Origin: S010-25 sp964441285
GTDB taxonomy: Bacteria > Pseudomonadota > Gammaproteobacteria > SZUA-229
Length of the DNA: 64,000 nucleotides
Assembly: GCA_964441285.1 (NCBI GenBank)
Contig: CAYTUK010000006.1
Coordinates: 1-64,000 of the forward strand
Reading direction: 5' to 3'
Numbering within the stretch: position 1 is the stretch's first letter; every line of letters starts with the position of its first letter. Position numbers and translations under genes: made by a program. Below, in pieces: positions 53,695 to 63,597 of the stretch. The notes below the pieces were generated by a model. It was not told the DNA's origin, made no database searches, and worked only from the letters and a program-made list of their open reading frames with translations.

Positions 53695-56604
53695 ATGAAC
53701 TCGCCATTACATGATCCTCTGTCTAAAACCGTTGATGAAAACAGTCGTATAGAAATAAAAAACACAACCTGTTACATGTGCGCCTGCCGCTGCGGTATTC
53801 GTGTTACCTTACGTGATGGAGAGATTCGATACATAGAAGGTAATCCTGAACATCCGTTAAATAAAGGCGTTATCTGTGCCAAAGGCGCTTCCGGGATTAT
53901 GAAACAATATTCACCGGCTCGTCTGACTAAACCATTAATGCGTAAAAAGGGTGCGGATCGCGGCACCAATGAATTTGAAGAAATTTCCTGGGACAAAGCC
54001 TTTTCAATTATGGAAGAACGTCTGGCGCATATCCGTGCCACCGACCCGAAACAATTTGCTTTAATTACCGGCCGTGATCAGATGCAGGCATTAACCGGCC
54101 TGTTCGCCAAACAATATGGCACCCCAAATTATTCTGCCCACGGCGGCTTTTGTTCGGTCAATATGGCCGCAGGCATGATCTATACCTTGGGCGGCTCTTT
54201 CTGGGAATTCGGTGGCCCGGATCTGGAACGCGCCAAACTGTTCATTATGATCGGCACCGCAGAAGACCACCATTCCAACCCGATGAAAATCGCTTTATCC
54301 CGATTCAAGCGCCAGGGCGGTAAATTTATTGCCATTAACCCTGTCCGTAGCGGTTACGCAGCCATTGCCGATGAGTGGATACCGATTAAGCCGGGTACAG
54401 ACGGTGCCTTGTTTTTAGCCTTAATCAATGAAATTATCAAGCACGGATTGTATGATCGCGACTTCCTGGTGAACTACAGTAACGCTGCCGAGTTAGTAAA
54501 TATTGATGCTGATTCGGATCAGGACGGCCTGTTTGTGCGCTTTGAAGCGCCCGTCGAAGAGGCCTGTTATGATGCGCAAAATAAACTGTGGTGGGACAGC
54601 AATCTGGATAAACCCATATCCATGCATACCGAAGGAGCAGACCCCTACCTGTTTGGTGAATTTACCCTTGAAGATGGCACCCCGGTTAAACCCGCATTTC
54701 AGTTACTGGTTGACCGGGTAAAAGATTACACCCCGGAGTGGGCCGCCGATATAACCGGCATTTCTGCCGAGACCATTCAGCGGCTAGCCTATGAAATGGG
54801 CATTACTGCACGCGATGAGAAAATCGAATTACCCATCGCCTGGACGGATACCTGGGGCAAGGAACATGATCATGTCACCGGCAACCCGGTGTCATTCCAT
54901 GCCATGCGGGGACTGGCAGCCCACTCCAATGGCTTTCAGAGCATTCGTGCGCTGTCTATTTTAATGAGTATTTTAGGCACTATTGATCGCCCCGGTGGTT
55001 TCCGTCATAAAGCGCCGTTTCCACGACCAATTCCGCCCTGTGCAAAAACCCCCTCTAGCGAGGAGGATATTCAACCCAACACGCCGTTAAATGGTATGCC
55101 ACTAGGCTGGCCAGCTGATCCGAATGATCTGTTTGTCAAACAAAATGGCGAGCCAATTCGCCTTGATAAAGCTTTTTCATGGGAGTACCCACTTGCCGTA
55201 CACGGCATGATGCATAACGCCATTACCAATGCCTGGCGTGGTGACCCATACAAAATTGATACAATGATGATATTCATGGCAAACATGGCATGGAACTCTT
55301 CGATGAATACATCGACAGTTCGAAACATGCTAAATGACAAAGACGATAACGGCGAATTCAAAATTCCATTCCTCATCGTCTGTGATGCCTTTGAATCAGA
55401 AACCGTTTCCTTTGCTGATCTGGTATTACCGGATACCACTTATCTTGAACGCCACGATGTGATGTCCATGCTGGACCGACCCATTTCTGAATTTGAAGGT
55501 CCGGTGGATTCTGTCCGCATTCCTGTAGTGCCACCAACCGGTGAATGCAAGCCTTTTCAGGAAGTGCTTATTGAGCTGGGTGCACGTTTAAAACTGCCCG
55601 CATTTGTAAATGAAGAGGGGCAACGTAAATACCGTGATTATGCTGATTTTGTCATTAATTATGAAACCGCACCCGGTTCCGGTATTGGTTTTCTCGCTGG
55701 CTGGCGCGGCAAGGGTGGTGAGAAATTTATGAAGGGCGAACCGAATCCAAAGCAATGGGAAATGTATGAAAAGAATAATTGCGTTTTCCAGTATGAACTC
55801 CCGAAATCTTATCAGTACATGCGTAACTGGAATCAGGGGTATCTGGAGTGGGCTAAACGCCATAGCCTGACACGTTATGCTGAACCAATTAATATTCACC
55901 TTTATTCAGAAGTCCTGCAAAAATTCAGGCTCGCCGCACAGGGCAAAACCAGCGGCAAACAACCACCGGATCATTTACGTAAGCGCGTTGAAACCCATTT
56001 TGACCCGCTACCGTTTTATGCCGATACTCTGGAAGCACAGCAAACCGATTTACGTCAGTACCCGCTCAACGCCATTACCCAGCGCCCGATGGCAATGTAC
56101 CATTCCTGGGATTCACAAAACGCCTGGTTACGCCAGATTCACACCCACAACTATTTACATGTAAATCCGGTTACCGCAAAGGTAGCGGGTATCGATGACG
56201 GTCAATGGATGTGGATAGAGTCCATGCACGGTAAGATACGATGCATGTGTCGTCATTCCGAAGCCGTTGAGCCCGGTACAGTCTGGACCTGGAATGCCAT
56301 TGGTAAAGCCAGCGGAACCTGGGGCCTCACTAAAAAGGCCAATGAATCCACCAAAGGTTTTTTACTTAATCACCTGATTAGTGAAGAATTGCCACCGAGC
56401 AACGATGGTGAACATCTGTCTAATTCAGACCCTGTTACCGGTCAGGCCGGCTGGTATGATGTTCGAGTGAAAATTTATCCGGCGGCGAACAGTGATAAAG
56501 AAGAAACCGCGCCGCAGTTTAAACCCGGTCGAATGATCCCCGGTACCAAACACCTGCGTGGTCGCTGGTTGAAATATTTTGCCGGTAACAGGAAATCAAC
56601 ATGA
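53695..56604 (+). CDS. soeA: Molybdopterin oxidoreductase, SoeA-type sulfite dehydrogenase subunit
   Basis: 969 residues, close to Allochromatium SoeA. No Tat signal, so the active site faces the cytoplasm. The N-terminal [4Fe-4S] ligands are C26, C29, C33 and C61 (C31 is extra) in TTCYMCACRCGIRV and GVICAKGASG. Molybdopterin domains follow (GRDQMQALTGLFAKQYGTPN; MGIAFP-like FADLVLPDTTYLERHDVMSM). Together with the next two genes it forms a DMSO-reductase-family trio that oxidises sulfite to sulfate with electrons passed to quinone. Polysulfide or thiosulfate reductases are alternatives, but the length and cytosolic form favour SoeA. Confidence 0.82.
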   Translation: MNSPLHDPLSKTVDENSRIEIKNTTCYMCACRCGIRVTLRDGEIRYIEGNPEHPLNKGVICAKGASGIMKQYSPARLTKPLMRKKGADRGTNEFEEISWDKAFSIMEERLAHIRATDPKQFALITGRDQMQALTGLFAKQYGTPNYSAHGGFCSVNMAAGMIYTLGGSFWEFGGPDLERAKLFIMIGTAEDHHSNPMKIALSRFKRQGGKFIAINPVRSGYAAIADEWIPIKPGTDGALFLALINEIIKHGLYDRDFLVNYSNAAELVNIDADSDQDGLFVRFEAPVEEACYDAQNKLWWDSNLDKPISMHTEGADPYLFGEFTLEDGTPVKPAFQLLVDRVKDYTPEWAADITGISAETIQRLAYEMGITARDEKIELPIAWTDTWGKEHDHVTGNPVSFHAMRGLAAHSNGFQSIRALSILMSILGTIDRPGGFRHKAPFPRPIPPCAKTPSSEEDIQPNTPLNGMPLGWPADPNDLFVKQNGEPIRLDKAFSWEYPLAVHGMMHNAITNAWRGDPYKIDTMMIFMANMAWNSSMNTSTVRNMLNDKDDNGEFKIPFLIVCDAFESETVSFADLVLPDTTYLERHDVMSMLDRPISEFEGPVDSVRIPVVPPTGECKPFQEVLIELGARLKLPAFVNEEGQRKYRDYADFVINYETAPGSGIGFLAGWRGKGGEKFMKGEPNPKQWEMYEKNNCVFQYELPKSYQYMRNWNQGYLEWAKRHSLTRYAEPINIHLYSEVLQKFRLAAQGKTSGKQPPDHLRKRVETHFDPLPFYADTLEAQQTDLRQYPLNAITQRPMAMYHSWDSQNAWLRQIHTHNYLHVNPVTAKVAGIDDGQWMWIESMHGKIRCMCRHSEAVEPGTVWTWNAIGKASGTWGLTKKANESTKGFLLNHLISEELPPSNDGEHLSNSDPVTGQAGWYDVRVKIYPAANSDKEETAPQFKPGRMIPGTKHLRGRWLKYFAGNRKST

Positions 56605-57332
56605 CTCAACTTGCTTTAGTGATTGATTTAAATGTTTGTGTCGGTTGTCATGCCTGCGTGACCAGTTGCAAAGAATGGAATACTTCGGGCACTGCTGGTT
56701 TTCTCCCCGATTTTGATCCTTACGATAAAGACCCAACAGGGACTTTTTTTAACCGTGTGCAGACATTTGAAATCGGCACCTTTCCAAACACCCAGACCGT
56801 ACATTTCCCAAAAAGCTGCCTGCACTGTGAAGAGCCACCCTGTGTCCCTGTTTGCCCCACTGGTGCCAGTTATAAAAGAGAACAGGATGGTATTGTCTTG
56901 GTTGATTACGACAAATGCATCGGCTGTAAATATTGTTCCTGGGCCTGTCCATATGGTGCCCGTGAACTTGATGGAAATCAGAAAGTAATGAAAAAATGCA
57001 CGCTCTGTGTTGACCGCATTTATGATGAAACACTGCCCGAATCAGAACGCAAACCAGCCTGTGTGCTGGCATGCCCGACCAGTGCGCGCCTGTTTGGTGA
57101 TGTCAATGATCCGAACTCAAAAGTTGCTGAAGAAATTCGCGACAATGGCGGTTATCAATTAATGCCGGAGTGGGGCACCAAACCGGCCAATCATTATTTA
57201 CCTCGACGTAAAACTAAAATCATCATTCATAAAGATGAACTTGCGCGTGTGGATAATCCGCTCAACAAGGAACGTCACCTGCCCATGCCGGGTAAAGATG
57301 AACAGACGCTTGATGATATTACTAGCTGGTAG
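56601..57332 (+). CDS. soeB: SoeB-type iron-sulfur subunit
   Basis: 243 residues with four cysteine groups for [4Fe-4S] clusters: CVGCHACVTSCKEWN, CLHCEEPPCVPVCP, CIGCKYCSWACPYGA and CTLCVDRI with CVLACPTSARLFGD. It carries electrons between SoeA and the membrane anchor. Overlaps soeA by 4 bases (ATGA). Confidence 0.85.
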   Translation: MTQLALVIDLNVCVGCHACVTSCKEWNTSGTAGFLPDFDPYDKDPTGTFFNRVQTFEIGTFPNTQTVHFPKSCLHCEEPPCVPVCPTGASYKREQDGIVLVDYDKCIGCKYCSWACPYGARELDGNQKVMKKCTLCVDRIYDETLPESERKPACVLACPTSARLFGDVNDPNSKVAEEIRDNGGYQLMPEWGTKPANHYLPRRKTKIIIHKDELARVDNPLNKERHLPMPGKDEQTLDDITSW

Positions 57333-57448
57333 CCTTTGATTACACACAGATACACCAGAGAACCTCTGATTAACTCGGATAGTTCATAAGACCACACTAT
57401 GGACCAACGAACGCTCTGCGGTTTTTGGATAAACAAAGAGAAAATATT

Positions 57449-58426
57449 ATGCGTCCTGCTTTTTCTGTTATTTTTTTAACCACCTTAATTGGCGTTGGCC
57501 AGGGTTTGTTTTTAGCTTTGTACACAGGTCAGCTCTATTCTGTAATCAAGGTTTTACCTGAGCAAGCTTCTGTCGGTTTTTATGGTTACGGCAGTTTAGT
57601 TGCACTGGTCTTTTTAGTGGCGGGCTTAATTGCTTCTTTTTTCCATTTGGGTCGTCCTGAACGTGCCTGGCGTTCAGCGGCAAAATGGAAAACTTCCTGG
57701 TTATCCAGAGAGGTTATTATATTGCCTGTATTTATGGTCGTAACAGTGCTTTATGCTGCTATTCATCTTACCGGCTGGAATCCGATACTCTTTCGATTTG
57801 GCCGTGTCCTGGTAGTCGATTTATCTTTATTTGTTGGTACTATCAATATGCTACTGGCGCTTATATTATTTATATGCACCGGAATGATTTATGCCAGCAT
57901 TAAATTTTTACAGGAATGGGCAACCCCTTTAACCATTATTAATTATATTTTATTGGGTACTGCATCGGGTTTTGTCCTCATCGCGACTTTTGCTGCGGTT
58001 GTGCATTCGAATTTAATTAATTTTTATGCTGACTGGGCCATTATTATTACCATTATGGCCTTTATGACACGATCCGCTGCTCTCATTCGTAACGCTAATA
58101 TTAAGTATAAATCCAGCCTTAGCACCGCCATTGGTATTCGTCACCCACAGATTCAACAAAAATCTCGGGGGTTTATGGCGGGTTCTTTTAATACACATGA
58201 ATATTTTCACGGTGCAAAACCATTTTTTTTCAAACACATTAAATGGCTTTTTTTGGTGATGGTTTTTCTCATACCAATTGTATTGCTTTCTATCAGCTTG
58301 GGAGCGCCGCAAACAGGCCTGTTTGCGGCAGCGTTTATTATTCAATATATTGGCTTAATCGCTGAACGTTGGTTCTTTTTTGCACAGGCAAACCACCCAC
58401 AAAATTTATATTACCAAACGATTTAA
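57449..58426 (+). CDS. soeC: SoeC-type membrane anchor (DmsC family)
   Basis: 325 residues from the ATG at 57449, which has a ribosome site (AAAGAGA) and begins the first membrane helix; an upstream ATG at 57425 lacks one. About eight membrane helices, with the conserved FHLGRPERAWRSAAKWKTSW loop (HLGRP) typical of DmsC anchors. It delivers electrons to the quinone pool. Ends 8 bp from the convergent purU stop; no terminator is seen. Confidence 0.83.
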   Translation: MRPAFSVIFLTTLIGVGQGLFLALYTGQLYSVIKVLPEQASVGFYGYGSLVALVFLVAGLIASFFHLGRPERAWRSAAKWKTSWLSREVIILPVFMVVTVLYAAIHLTGWNPILFRFGRVLVVDLSLFVGTINMLLALILFICTGMIYASIKFLQEWATPLTIINYILLGTASGFVLIATFAAVVHSNLINFYADWAIIITIMAFMTRSAALIRNANIKYKSSLSTAIGIRHPQIQQKSRGFMAGSFNTHEYFHGAKPFFFKHIKWLFLVMVFLIPIVLLSISLGAPQTGLFAAAFIIQYIGLIAERWFFFAQANHPQNLYYQTI

Positions 58427-58434
58427 TTTTTTTA

Positions 58435-59304
58435 CTACTCAAAAACTACCGTACGATTTTTATAAATCAGTAAATCATGTTGCACATGATGGCGTACAGC
58501 TCGGGCTAATACTATTTTTTCTAAATCGCGGCCAATACGAACAATGTCTTCAACACTGTATTTATGATTTATATGTACCACGTCCTGCTCGATAATCGGA
58601 CCGGCATCCAGTTCTGCCGTCACATAATGACTGGTTGCACCAATAATTTTTACACCACGCTCATAAGCAGAGTGGTAGGGGCGTCCACCCGGAAAGGCGG
58701 GGAGAAAAGAATGATGTATATTAATAATGCGTTGCGAATAGTCCATTACAAACGCATCACTTAATACCTGCATATATCTTGCCAGTACAATGAAATCAAT
58801 ATTATGTTCAGCTAATAAAAGTTTCTGTTTGTTTTCCTGCTCGACTTTATTTTCTTTATTAATACTTATTACATGGTATTCAATGCCTAAGCGCTCTGCA
58901 GCCACTCTCAGGTCAGAATGATTACTAATAACAACAGGTATTTCAACCTCCAGCTCACCACTTTCATACCTTGCTAGCAGATCATAGAAACAATGTGGCA
59001 TTTTTGATACAAACAATGCCATGCGAGGCTTTTCATCAGAAAAATGTAGCCGTGCATTTATCCCATAACGCAAACCAACCAGTGTTTCAAAGTACTCAGC
59101 TATTTTTTTACGTTGAATAACAAAGTTTTTTAACTCCCATTCAACACGCATAAAAAATACGCTACTCTCTCTATCGACATGCTGATCTAAATACAGAATA
59201 TTGCCGCCATTACTCTGTATAAAATCGGTAATGGCAACAACAATACCGGGTTTATCATTACAATGTATTAATAAAATGGCTGATTGAGATATTTCATTAG
59301 ACAT
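58435..59304 (-). CDS. purU: Formyltetrahydrofolate deformylase
   Basis: 289 residues. N-terminal ACT domain (LLIHCNDKPGIVVAITDFIQ), then a formyltransferase-fold hydrolase with NIHHSFLPAFPGGRPYHSAY and the catalytic Asp in ELDAGPIIEQD. It releases formate from 10-formyl-THF to balance one-carbon pools. It shares no promoter with soeABC. Confidence 0.94.
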   Translation of the reverse strand: MSNEISQSAILLIHCNDKPGIVVAITDFIQSNGGNILYLDQHVDRESSVFFMRVEWELKNFVIQRKKIAEYFETLVGLRYGINARLHFSDEKPRMALFVSKMPHCFYDLLARYESGELEVEIPVVISNHSDLRVAAERLGIEYHVISINKENKVEQENKQKLLLAEHNIDFIVLARYMQVLSDAFVMDYSQRIINIHHSFLPAFPGGRPYHSAYERGVKIIGATSHYVTAELDAGPIIEQDVVHINHKYSVEDIVRIGRDLEKIVLARAVRHHVQHDLLIYKNRTVVFE

Positions 59305-59490
59305 AACTGATTACGTATTAATTTATAATTTTAGTTACTGCTATACCGTTAACGATAAAAACATGAACTGACTATTTGTTTCAATTATAACAACGGCGAC
59401 ATGCTATGGCGGATAACATTAACACGATAGCAATCGTATTTTAGTATAACAAGTTTTTAGCGGATAACTGTAAAACCTACGGTATAATAT

Positions 59491-59625
59491 TACTAAACCG
59501 GATGAAAAGAATGCTTATGGTTCAAGACCGTCAGCCGCGCAGGGATGCGAGTGTCGAGCTTACATGGAGGTATTTGTACTCTCCATTTACAGCGTGCCTT
59601 GAATCATAGGCATTCTGTTAATAAC
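59491..59625. repeat. Dispersed hairpin repeat, copy 4
   Basis: Downstream of mnmE, in the 341-bp gap before purU. Left arm GAATGCTTATGGTTCAAGAC; right arm reverse complement GAATGCCTATGATTCAAGGC. Core GCCGCGCAGGGATGCGAGTG then GAGCTTACATGGAGGTATTT. It has about 12 extra bases in the loop forming a local ATGGAG / CTCCAT pair. The rest of the gap (59305-59490) is AT-rich and featureless. Confidence 0.78.
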
Positions 59626-59645
59626 TTACGCTTTTAAAAGCAAAG

Positions 59646-60989
59646 TTATTTGCCAATACAAAAATCTGAAAAAATCCTTCCCAATAAATCATCACTGCTA
59701 AACTCACCCGTTATTAAAGACAACTGTTGTTGTGCAAACTTTAATTCTTCAGCCACTAATTCACCCGCTTTTAATTCATGTAAATTACTGTCTGCTTTCT
59801 CCAGATGTGATGTCGTATTGTCCAGCGCATCAAGGTGACGACGACGCGCAATAAACTGGCCTTCAGCGTTTTGTCTGTATCCCATACAGTCTTTTAAGTG
59901 CTGTCTGAGAAGATCCATGCCTTCACCTGATTTTGCTGACAGGTGAATTATTGTGTTATTTTTATGTTGTTGTATTTTAGCCTTTTTATTTCTTAAATCT
60001 ATTTTGTTAATAATTGTAGTGATTATTCTCTGTTTATTTATTTTTTTTAAAAAATAATTTTCAAGGGCTTTTTCTGCATCATCAACATCAATAACATTTA
60101 ATATTCTATCTGCTGACTCAATCGCTATCATTGCACGATTTACACCTTCAATCTCAATCACATCGTCTGTTTCACGTAATCCTGCTGTGTCGATAATGTG
60201 TAGTGGTAACCCATCAATTTGTATATGTTCTCGTAATATATCTCGTGTTGTACCCGGTATACTAGTAACAATGGCTGCCTTCTGACCCGCTAACTGATTT
60301 AATAAACTGGATTTACCCGCATTAGGTTTACCCGCTATTACCACCGTCATCCCTTCTTTCAATAAACGGCCCTGACTGGCGGACTGTTTTACTTCTCGAA
60401 CCTTTTGTTGAAGCGTTTTTAATTGTTCACTAATTAGATTATCCGACAGAAAATCAATTTCTTCCTCTGGAAAATCCAGCGCAGATTCGACATAAATTCT
60501 TAATTGAATAAGATTTTCTAATAAGCCATTAATAATATTTGAAAACGCGCCCTGCATCGACTGCACTGCGGCACGCGCAGCAGTTTCACTGTTTGCAGCA
60601 ATTAAATCTGCAATCGCTTCTGCCTGCATTAAATCAATTTTATTATTTAAGAATGCGCGCTCAGAAAATTCACCCGCTCGAGCAGGCTTTGCGCCATATC
60701 TTATTATTTGCTGCACTAATAAATCAAGAACAAAAGGCCCGCCATGTGCATGAAACTCAACCACATCTTCACCCGTAAAAGAATGTGGCATTTTAAAATA
60801 CAGAACCAGTCCCTGATCTATAGGGTTACGATTTTCGTCCAGAAATTTCCCATAATCTGCCCGCCGAGGTGGTGGACAATAGCTAAATATTTTTTCAGCT
60901 ATTTTTTTTGATAATGGGCCTGATACTCGAATGATACCCACCCCTCCCTGGCCGGGCGGGGTAGCAATGGCAACGATGGTTTCTTTCAT
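59646..60989 (-). CDS. mnmE: tRNA modification GTPase MnmE
   Basis: 447 residues. N-terminal tetrahydrofolate-binding domain (AIATPPGQGGVGIIRVSG), then a G domain with GKPNAGKSSLLNQLAG, DTAGLRET and NKID, and the terminal CIGK with the catalytic cysteine. Partner of MnmG. In E. coli it follows yidC, as here. Confidence 0.97.
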   Translation of the reverse strand: MKETIVAIATPPGQGGVGIIRVSGPLSKKIAEKIFSYCPPPRRADYGKFLDENRNPIDQGLVLYFKMPHSFTGEDVVEFHAHGGPFVLDLLVQQIIRYGAKPARAGEFSERAFLNNKIDLMQAEAIADLIAANSETAARAAVQSMQGAFSNIINGLLENLIQLRIYVESALDFPEEEIDFLSDNLISEQLKTLQQKVREVKQSASQGRLLKEGMTVVIAGKPNAGKSSLLNQLAGQKAAIVTSIPGTTRDILREHIQIDGLPLHIIDTAGLRETDDVIEIEGVNRAMIAIESADRILNVIDVDDAEKALENYFLKKINKQRIITTIINKIDLRNKKAKIQQHKNNTIIHLSAKSGEGMDLLRQHLKDCMGYRQNAEGQFIARRRHLDALDNTTSHLEKADSNLHELKAGELVAEELKFAQQQLSLITGEFSSDDLLGRIFSDFCIGK

Positions 60990-61029
60990 TAACTTATAAA
61001 AATAAATTACCCGTGCTTACGCGTAAAAA

Positions 61030-62688
61030 TTAAGCGCTTCTTTCAAGACGTCTAGTTATTATGTATTGCTGCGTAATCGACAGAATGTTATTAACAACCC
61101 AGTATAAAACCAAACCTGACGGGAAAAAAGCAAACATAAAGGTAAATGCAAACGGCATAACCTGAAAAACTTTCTGTTGTATCGGATCAACCGGAGCCGG
61201 ATTTAATTTCTGTTGAATAAACATAGAAATGCCCATTAATACCGGCAATATAAAGAAGGGGTCTTTATCAGATAAATTTGTTATCCAGAATATAAACGGT
61301 GCCTGGCGCATTTCAACACTATCCAGCAGCACCCAATATAATGAAAGAAACACTGGCATCTGTATAAGTATAGGTAAACAACCACCCATCGGATTAATTT
61401 TTTCCTTTTTATACATGTCCATCATGGCTTTACTCATTGCCTGACGATCGCCACCAAACCTTTCTTTCATTTGTTTTATGCGCGGCGCGACCATACGCAT
61501 TCTTGCCATCGAGCGATAACTCATTTCTGACAATTTATAAAATGCTCCTTTTACTGAAATTGTTAATAAGATAATTGCCCAACCCCAATTACCTGTCATG
61601 GTGTGAAAGAAAGTAAGCAACCAAAACAGGGGCTTTGCAATAATGGTTAAAATTCCATAATCAACCGTTAATTCCAGTCCCGGCTCAATTTTCTCAAGTC
61701 TATTTTGTAATTTTGGTCCGATAACTAAACGATTTTTAATTTCCAGTGTTTTTTCCGGTTCAAGACTAAAAGCCGGCGAACGTACCCCTAATATATACTG
61801 GTCTTTATTTTTTAAATATCGGCTGTAGTACAGGTTGTTTTTAGCTTTTTCTGGTATCCAGGCAGTAATAAAATAGTGGTTAATAATTGCTAACCAACCA
61901 TTTTTCAATGTTTTATTTATGTTCTTTTTAGCAAGATCACTATAACTCTGCTTTTCATACTTAATGTTGGAATTATAGAGGACACCACCCTTATAGCTTC
62001 GGTCAAACTTCTTCGAATGCGCAACAACAGGTGGTTGATGAACAATCTGCATATAGTCACTGCCTGACCACCTTTTACTTCCGGCGGTAATGTAATAATT
62101 AACATCAACTTCATAGCTATTGCGTTTAAATATAAGGACTTTCTTTACTGTTAGTCCGTTGCTATTGGTCCAGTACAAGGGGACTTTTATTTCATTTTCA
62201 CCTGTTTCTAACCGGTAATTTAATTTTTCTGCTCTATAAATTTGATTGTGTGAAGGCGACACTCCTTTTTCTACTGACACTAATCCAGACTGAACGACTT
62301 GAAATTCATTGGGATTTTTTGACAAAATATTGATTTTTTTACTTCCGCCTGCTTTTACCAGATATTTAAGTAACTCCAGTTTCTTAATATCACCACCACG
62401 CGTATCAATTTCTGCATCTATCAGATCCGTTTTAACCTGTATGTACACATCGTTTGATTTTTGCTGAATATTTTTTCTGGCTATTTTATGATCACCAGTA
62501 ACAATAGCTTCAGGAATAATACCAGGTGAGATTAAATTACCTGCCTGATGCTGAGGTGTTTTTTCACTGACTTGCGTGGTTGGGCTATTAATAACCGGTT
62601 TAGGGCCATAGGCTTTATGCCATTGAGCCCATATCAGGTAACTGACAAAAAACAGGGTGATATAAAGTAAAAAACGTTGATTTCCCAT
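61030..62688 (-). CDS. yidC: Membrane protein insertase YidC
   Basis: 552 residues. N-terminal membrane anchor, a periplasmic beta domain (about 70-340) and the conserved insertase core with five helices (for example ILLTISVKGAFYKLSEMSYR, MGGCLPILIQMPVFLSLYWV). Inserts membrane proteins with or without SecYEG; the ATP synthase c and a subunits are known clients. Confidence 0.97.
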   Translation of the reverse strand: MGNQRFLLYITLFFVSYLIWAQWHKAYGPKPVINSPTTQVSEKTPQHQAGNLISPGIIPEAIVTGDHKIARKNIQQKSNDVYIQVKTDLIDAEIDTRGGDIKKLELLKYLVKAGGSKKINILSKNPNEFQVVQSGLVSVEKGVSPSHNQIYRAEKLNYRLETGENEIKVPLYWTNSNGLTVKKVLIFKRNSYEVDVNYYITAGSKRWSGSDYMQIVHQPPVVAHSKKFDRSYKGGVLYNSNIKYEKQSYSDLAKKNINKTLKNGWLAIINHYFITAWIPEKAKNNLYYSRYLKNKDQYILGVRSPAFSLEPEKTLEIKNRLVIGPKLQNRLEKIEPGLELTVDYGILTIIAKPLFWLLTFFHTMTGNWGWAIILLTISVKGAFYKLSEMSYRSMARMRMVAPRIKQMKERFGGDRQAMSKAMMDMYKKEKINPMGGCLPILIQMPVFLSLYWVLLDSVEMRQAPFIFWITNLSDKDPFFILPVLMGISMFIQQKLNPAPVDPIQQKVFQVMPFAFTFMFAFFPSGLVLYWVVNNILSITQQYIITRRLERSA

Positions 62689-62740
62689 TATGATTCCACA
62701 ATTTTATTTACTGACTAAAACCAATCGAACTGGTACTGTA

Positions 62741-62989
62741 TTATTTTAAAGGTAGTTTTTTATCAACTGGTTTTTTTAAGGGGGGTACTGGGTCATAACC
62801 ACCATGATGCCAGGGGTGACATCGTGCAATTCGACGTATCGCCAGCCATAACCCTTTAAACAAACCAAACCGTCCTACTGCTTCTATCGAATAGTGTGAG
62901 CAGGTAGGCGTATAACGACAACTCGGCGTAATATATGGACTAATAACATATTGATAAAAACGAATAATAAAAATTACAATTGTTCGCAT
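62741..62989 (-). CDS. yidD: Membrane protein insertion efficiency factor YidD
   Basis: 82 residues. Signature VISPYITPSCRYTPTCSHYSIEA with three cysteines, then CHPWHHGGYDPVPP. Overlaps rnpA by 16 bases, the usual arrangement. Confidence 0.96.
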   Translation of the reverse strand: MRTIVIFIIRFYQYVISPYITPSCRYTPTCSHYSIEAVGRFGLFKGLWLAIRRIARCHPWHHGGYDPVPPLKKPVDKKLPLK

Positions 62990-63342
62990 TTTTTATTTAC
63001 TCGTTGCCAGTGTTTTTCAAGTGATAGGAATAACTGCTGATTACTTGCGGCGATGCTTCTATTTCCTGCTAAAACTATAAAATCAGCATGATATAAATTT
63101 ATAGTCTGGCGATAACTTTCTCTAATAATGCGCTTAAGTCTGTTTCTCGAAACTGAAAGTTTTGCCTTTTTCTTCGAAATAGCCAGCCCAAGCCGAGCCT
63201 GATTTAACTTATTAGGTCTAGCTAAAATGGTAAAATAATAATCGCTGGACCGCACAGGAGCATCAAAAACGTACTTATATTCACTCGCTTTTAGTAACCG
63301 TTGATCTTTAGAAAATGAACGAAATATTTCTTCAAACTCCAA
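62974..63342 (-). CDS. rnpA: Ribonuclease P protein component
   Basis: 122 residues. RNPB-binding signature near ARLGLAISKKKAKLSVSRNR and LKRIIRESYR. A TTG start at 63342 is the only candidate giving the full N-terminus (QRLLKASEYKYVFD), but no strong ribosome site is visible. Confidence 0.92.
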   Translation of the reverse strand: MEFEEIFRSFSKDQRLLKASEYKYVFDAPVRSSDYYFTILARPNKLNQARLGLAISKKKAKLSVSRNRLKRIIRESYRQTINLYHADFIVLAGNRSIAASNQQLFLSLEKHWQRVNKKCEQL

Positions 63343-63462
63343 CGAATTCTATGGAAAGTACAGCAAATTCCCTCATCGGGAAAATACCACAATTAACAAT
63401 CGACTAGAAAAATTGACTGGAAAATCCCTGCCTTCCTTAATAACAGTAAAGAGAGGGTACTT

Positions 63463-63597
63463 TTATACTGTTAATTGACGACGCCCCTTGGAACGGCGGT
63501 TTTTCAAAACCTTACGTCCGCCTACAGTGCGACTACGTGCGCGAAACCCATGCGTTCTAGCACGTTTTAAACAACTCGGTTGAAATGTTCTTTTCAT
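63463..63597 (-). CDS. rpmH: 50S ribosomal protein L34
   Basis: 44 residues. It reads MKRTFQPSCLKRARTHGFRA then GGRKVLKNRRSKGRRQLTV. Ribosomal L34, normally divergent from dnaA. Preceded by AAGG as a weak ribosome site. A TAACAGTA / TACTGTTA pair (63441-63473) overlaps its stop codon. Confidence 0.96.
   Translation of the reverse strand: MKRTFQPSCLKRARTHGFRARSRTVGGRKVLKNRRSKGRRQLTV

Noticed and set aside
60166..60181. parS-like sequence TGTTTCACGTAATCCT inside mnmE
   Set aside because: Only the left half matches the parS consensus (12 of 16 positions) and it encodes the conserved GTPase region; chance match is likely.
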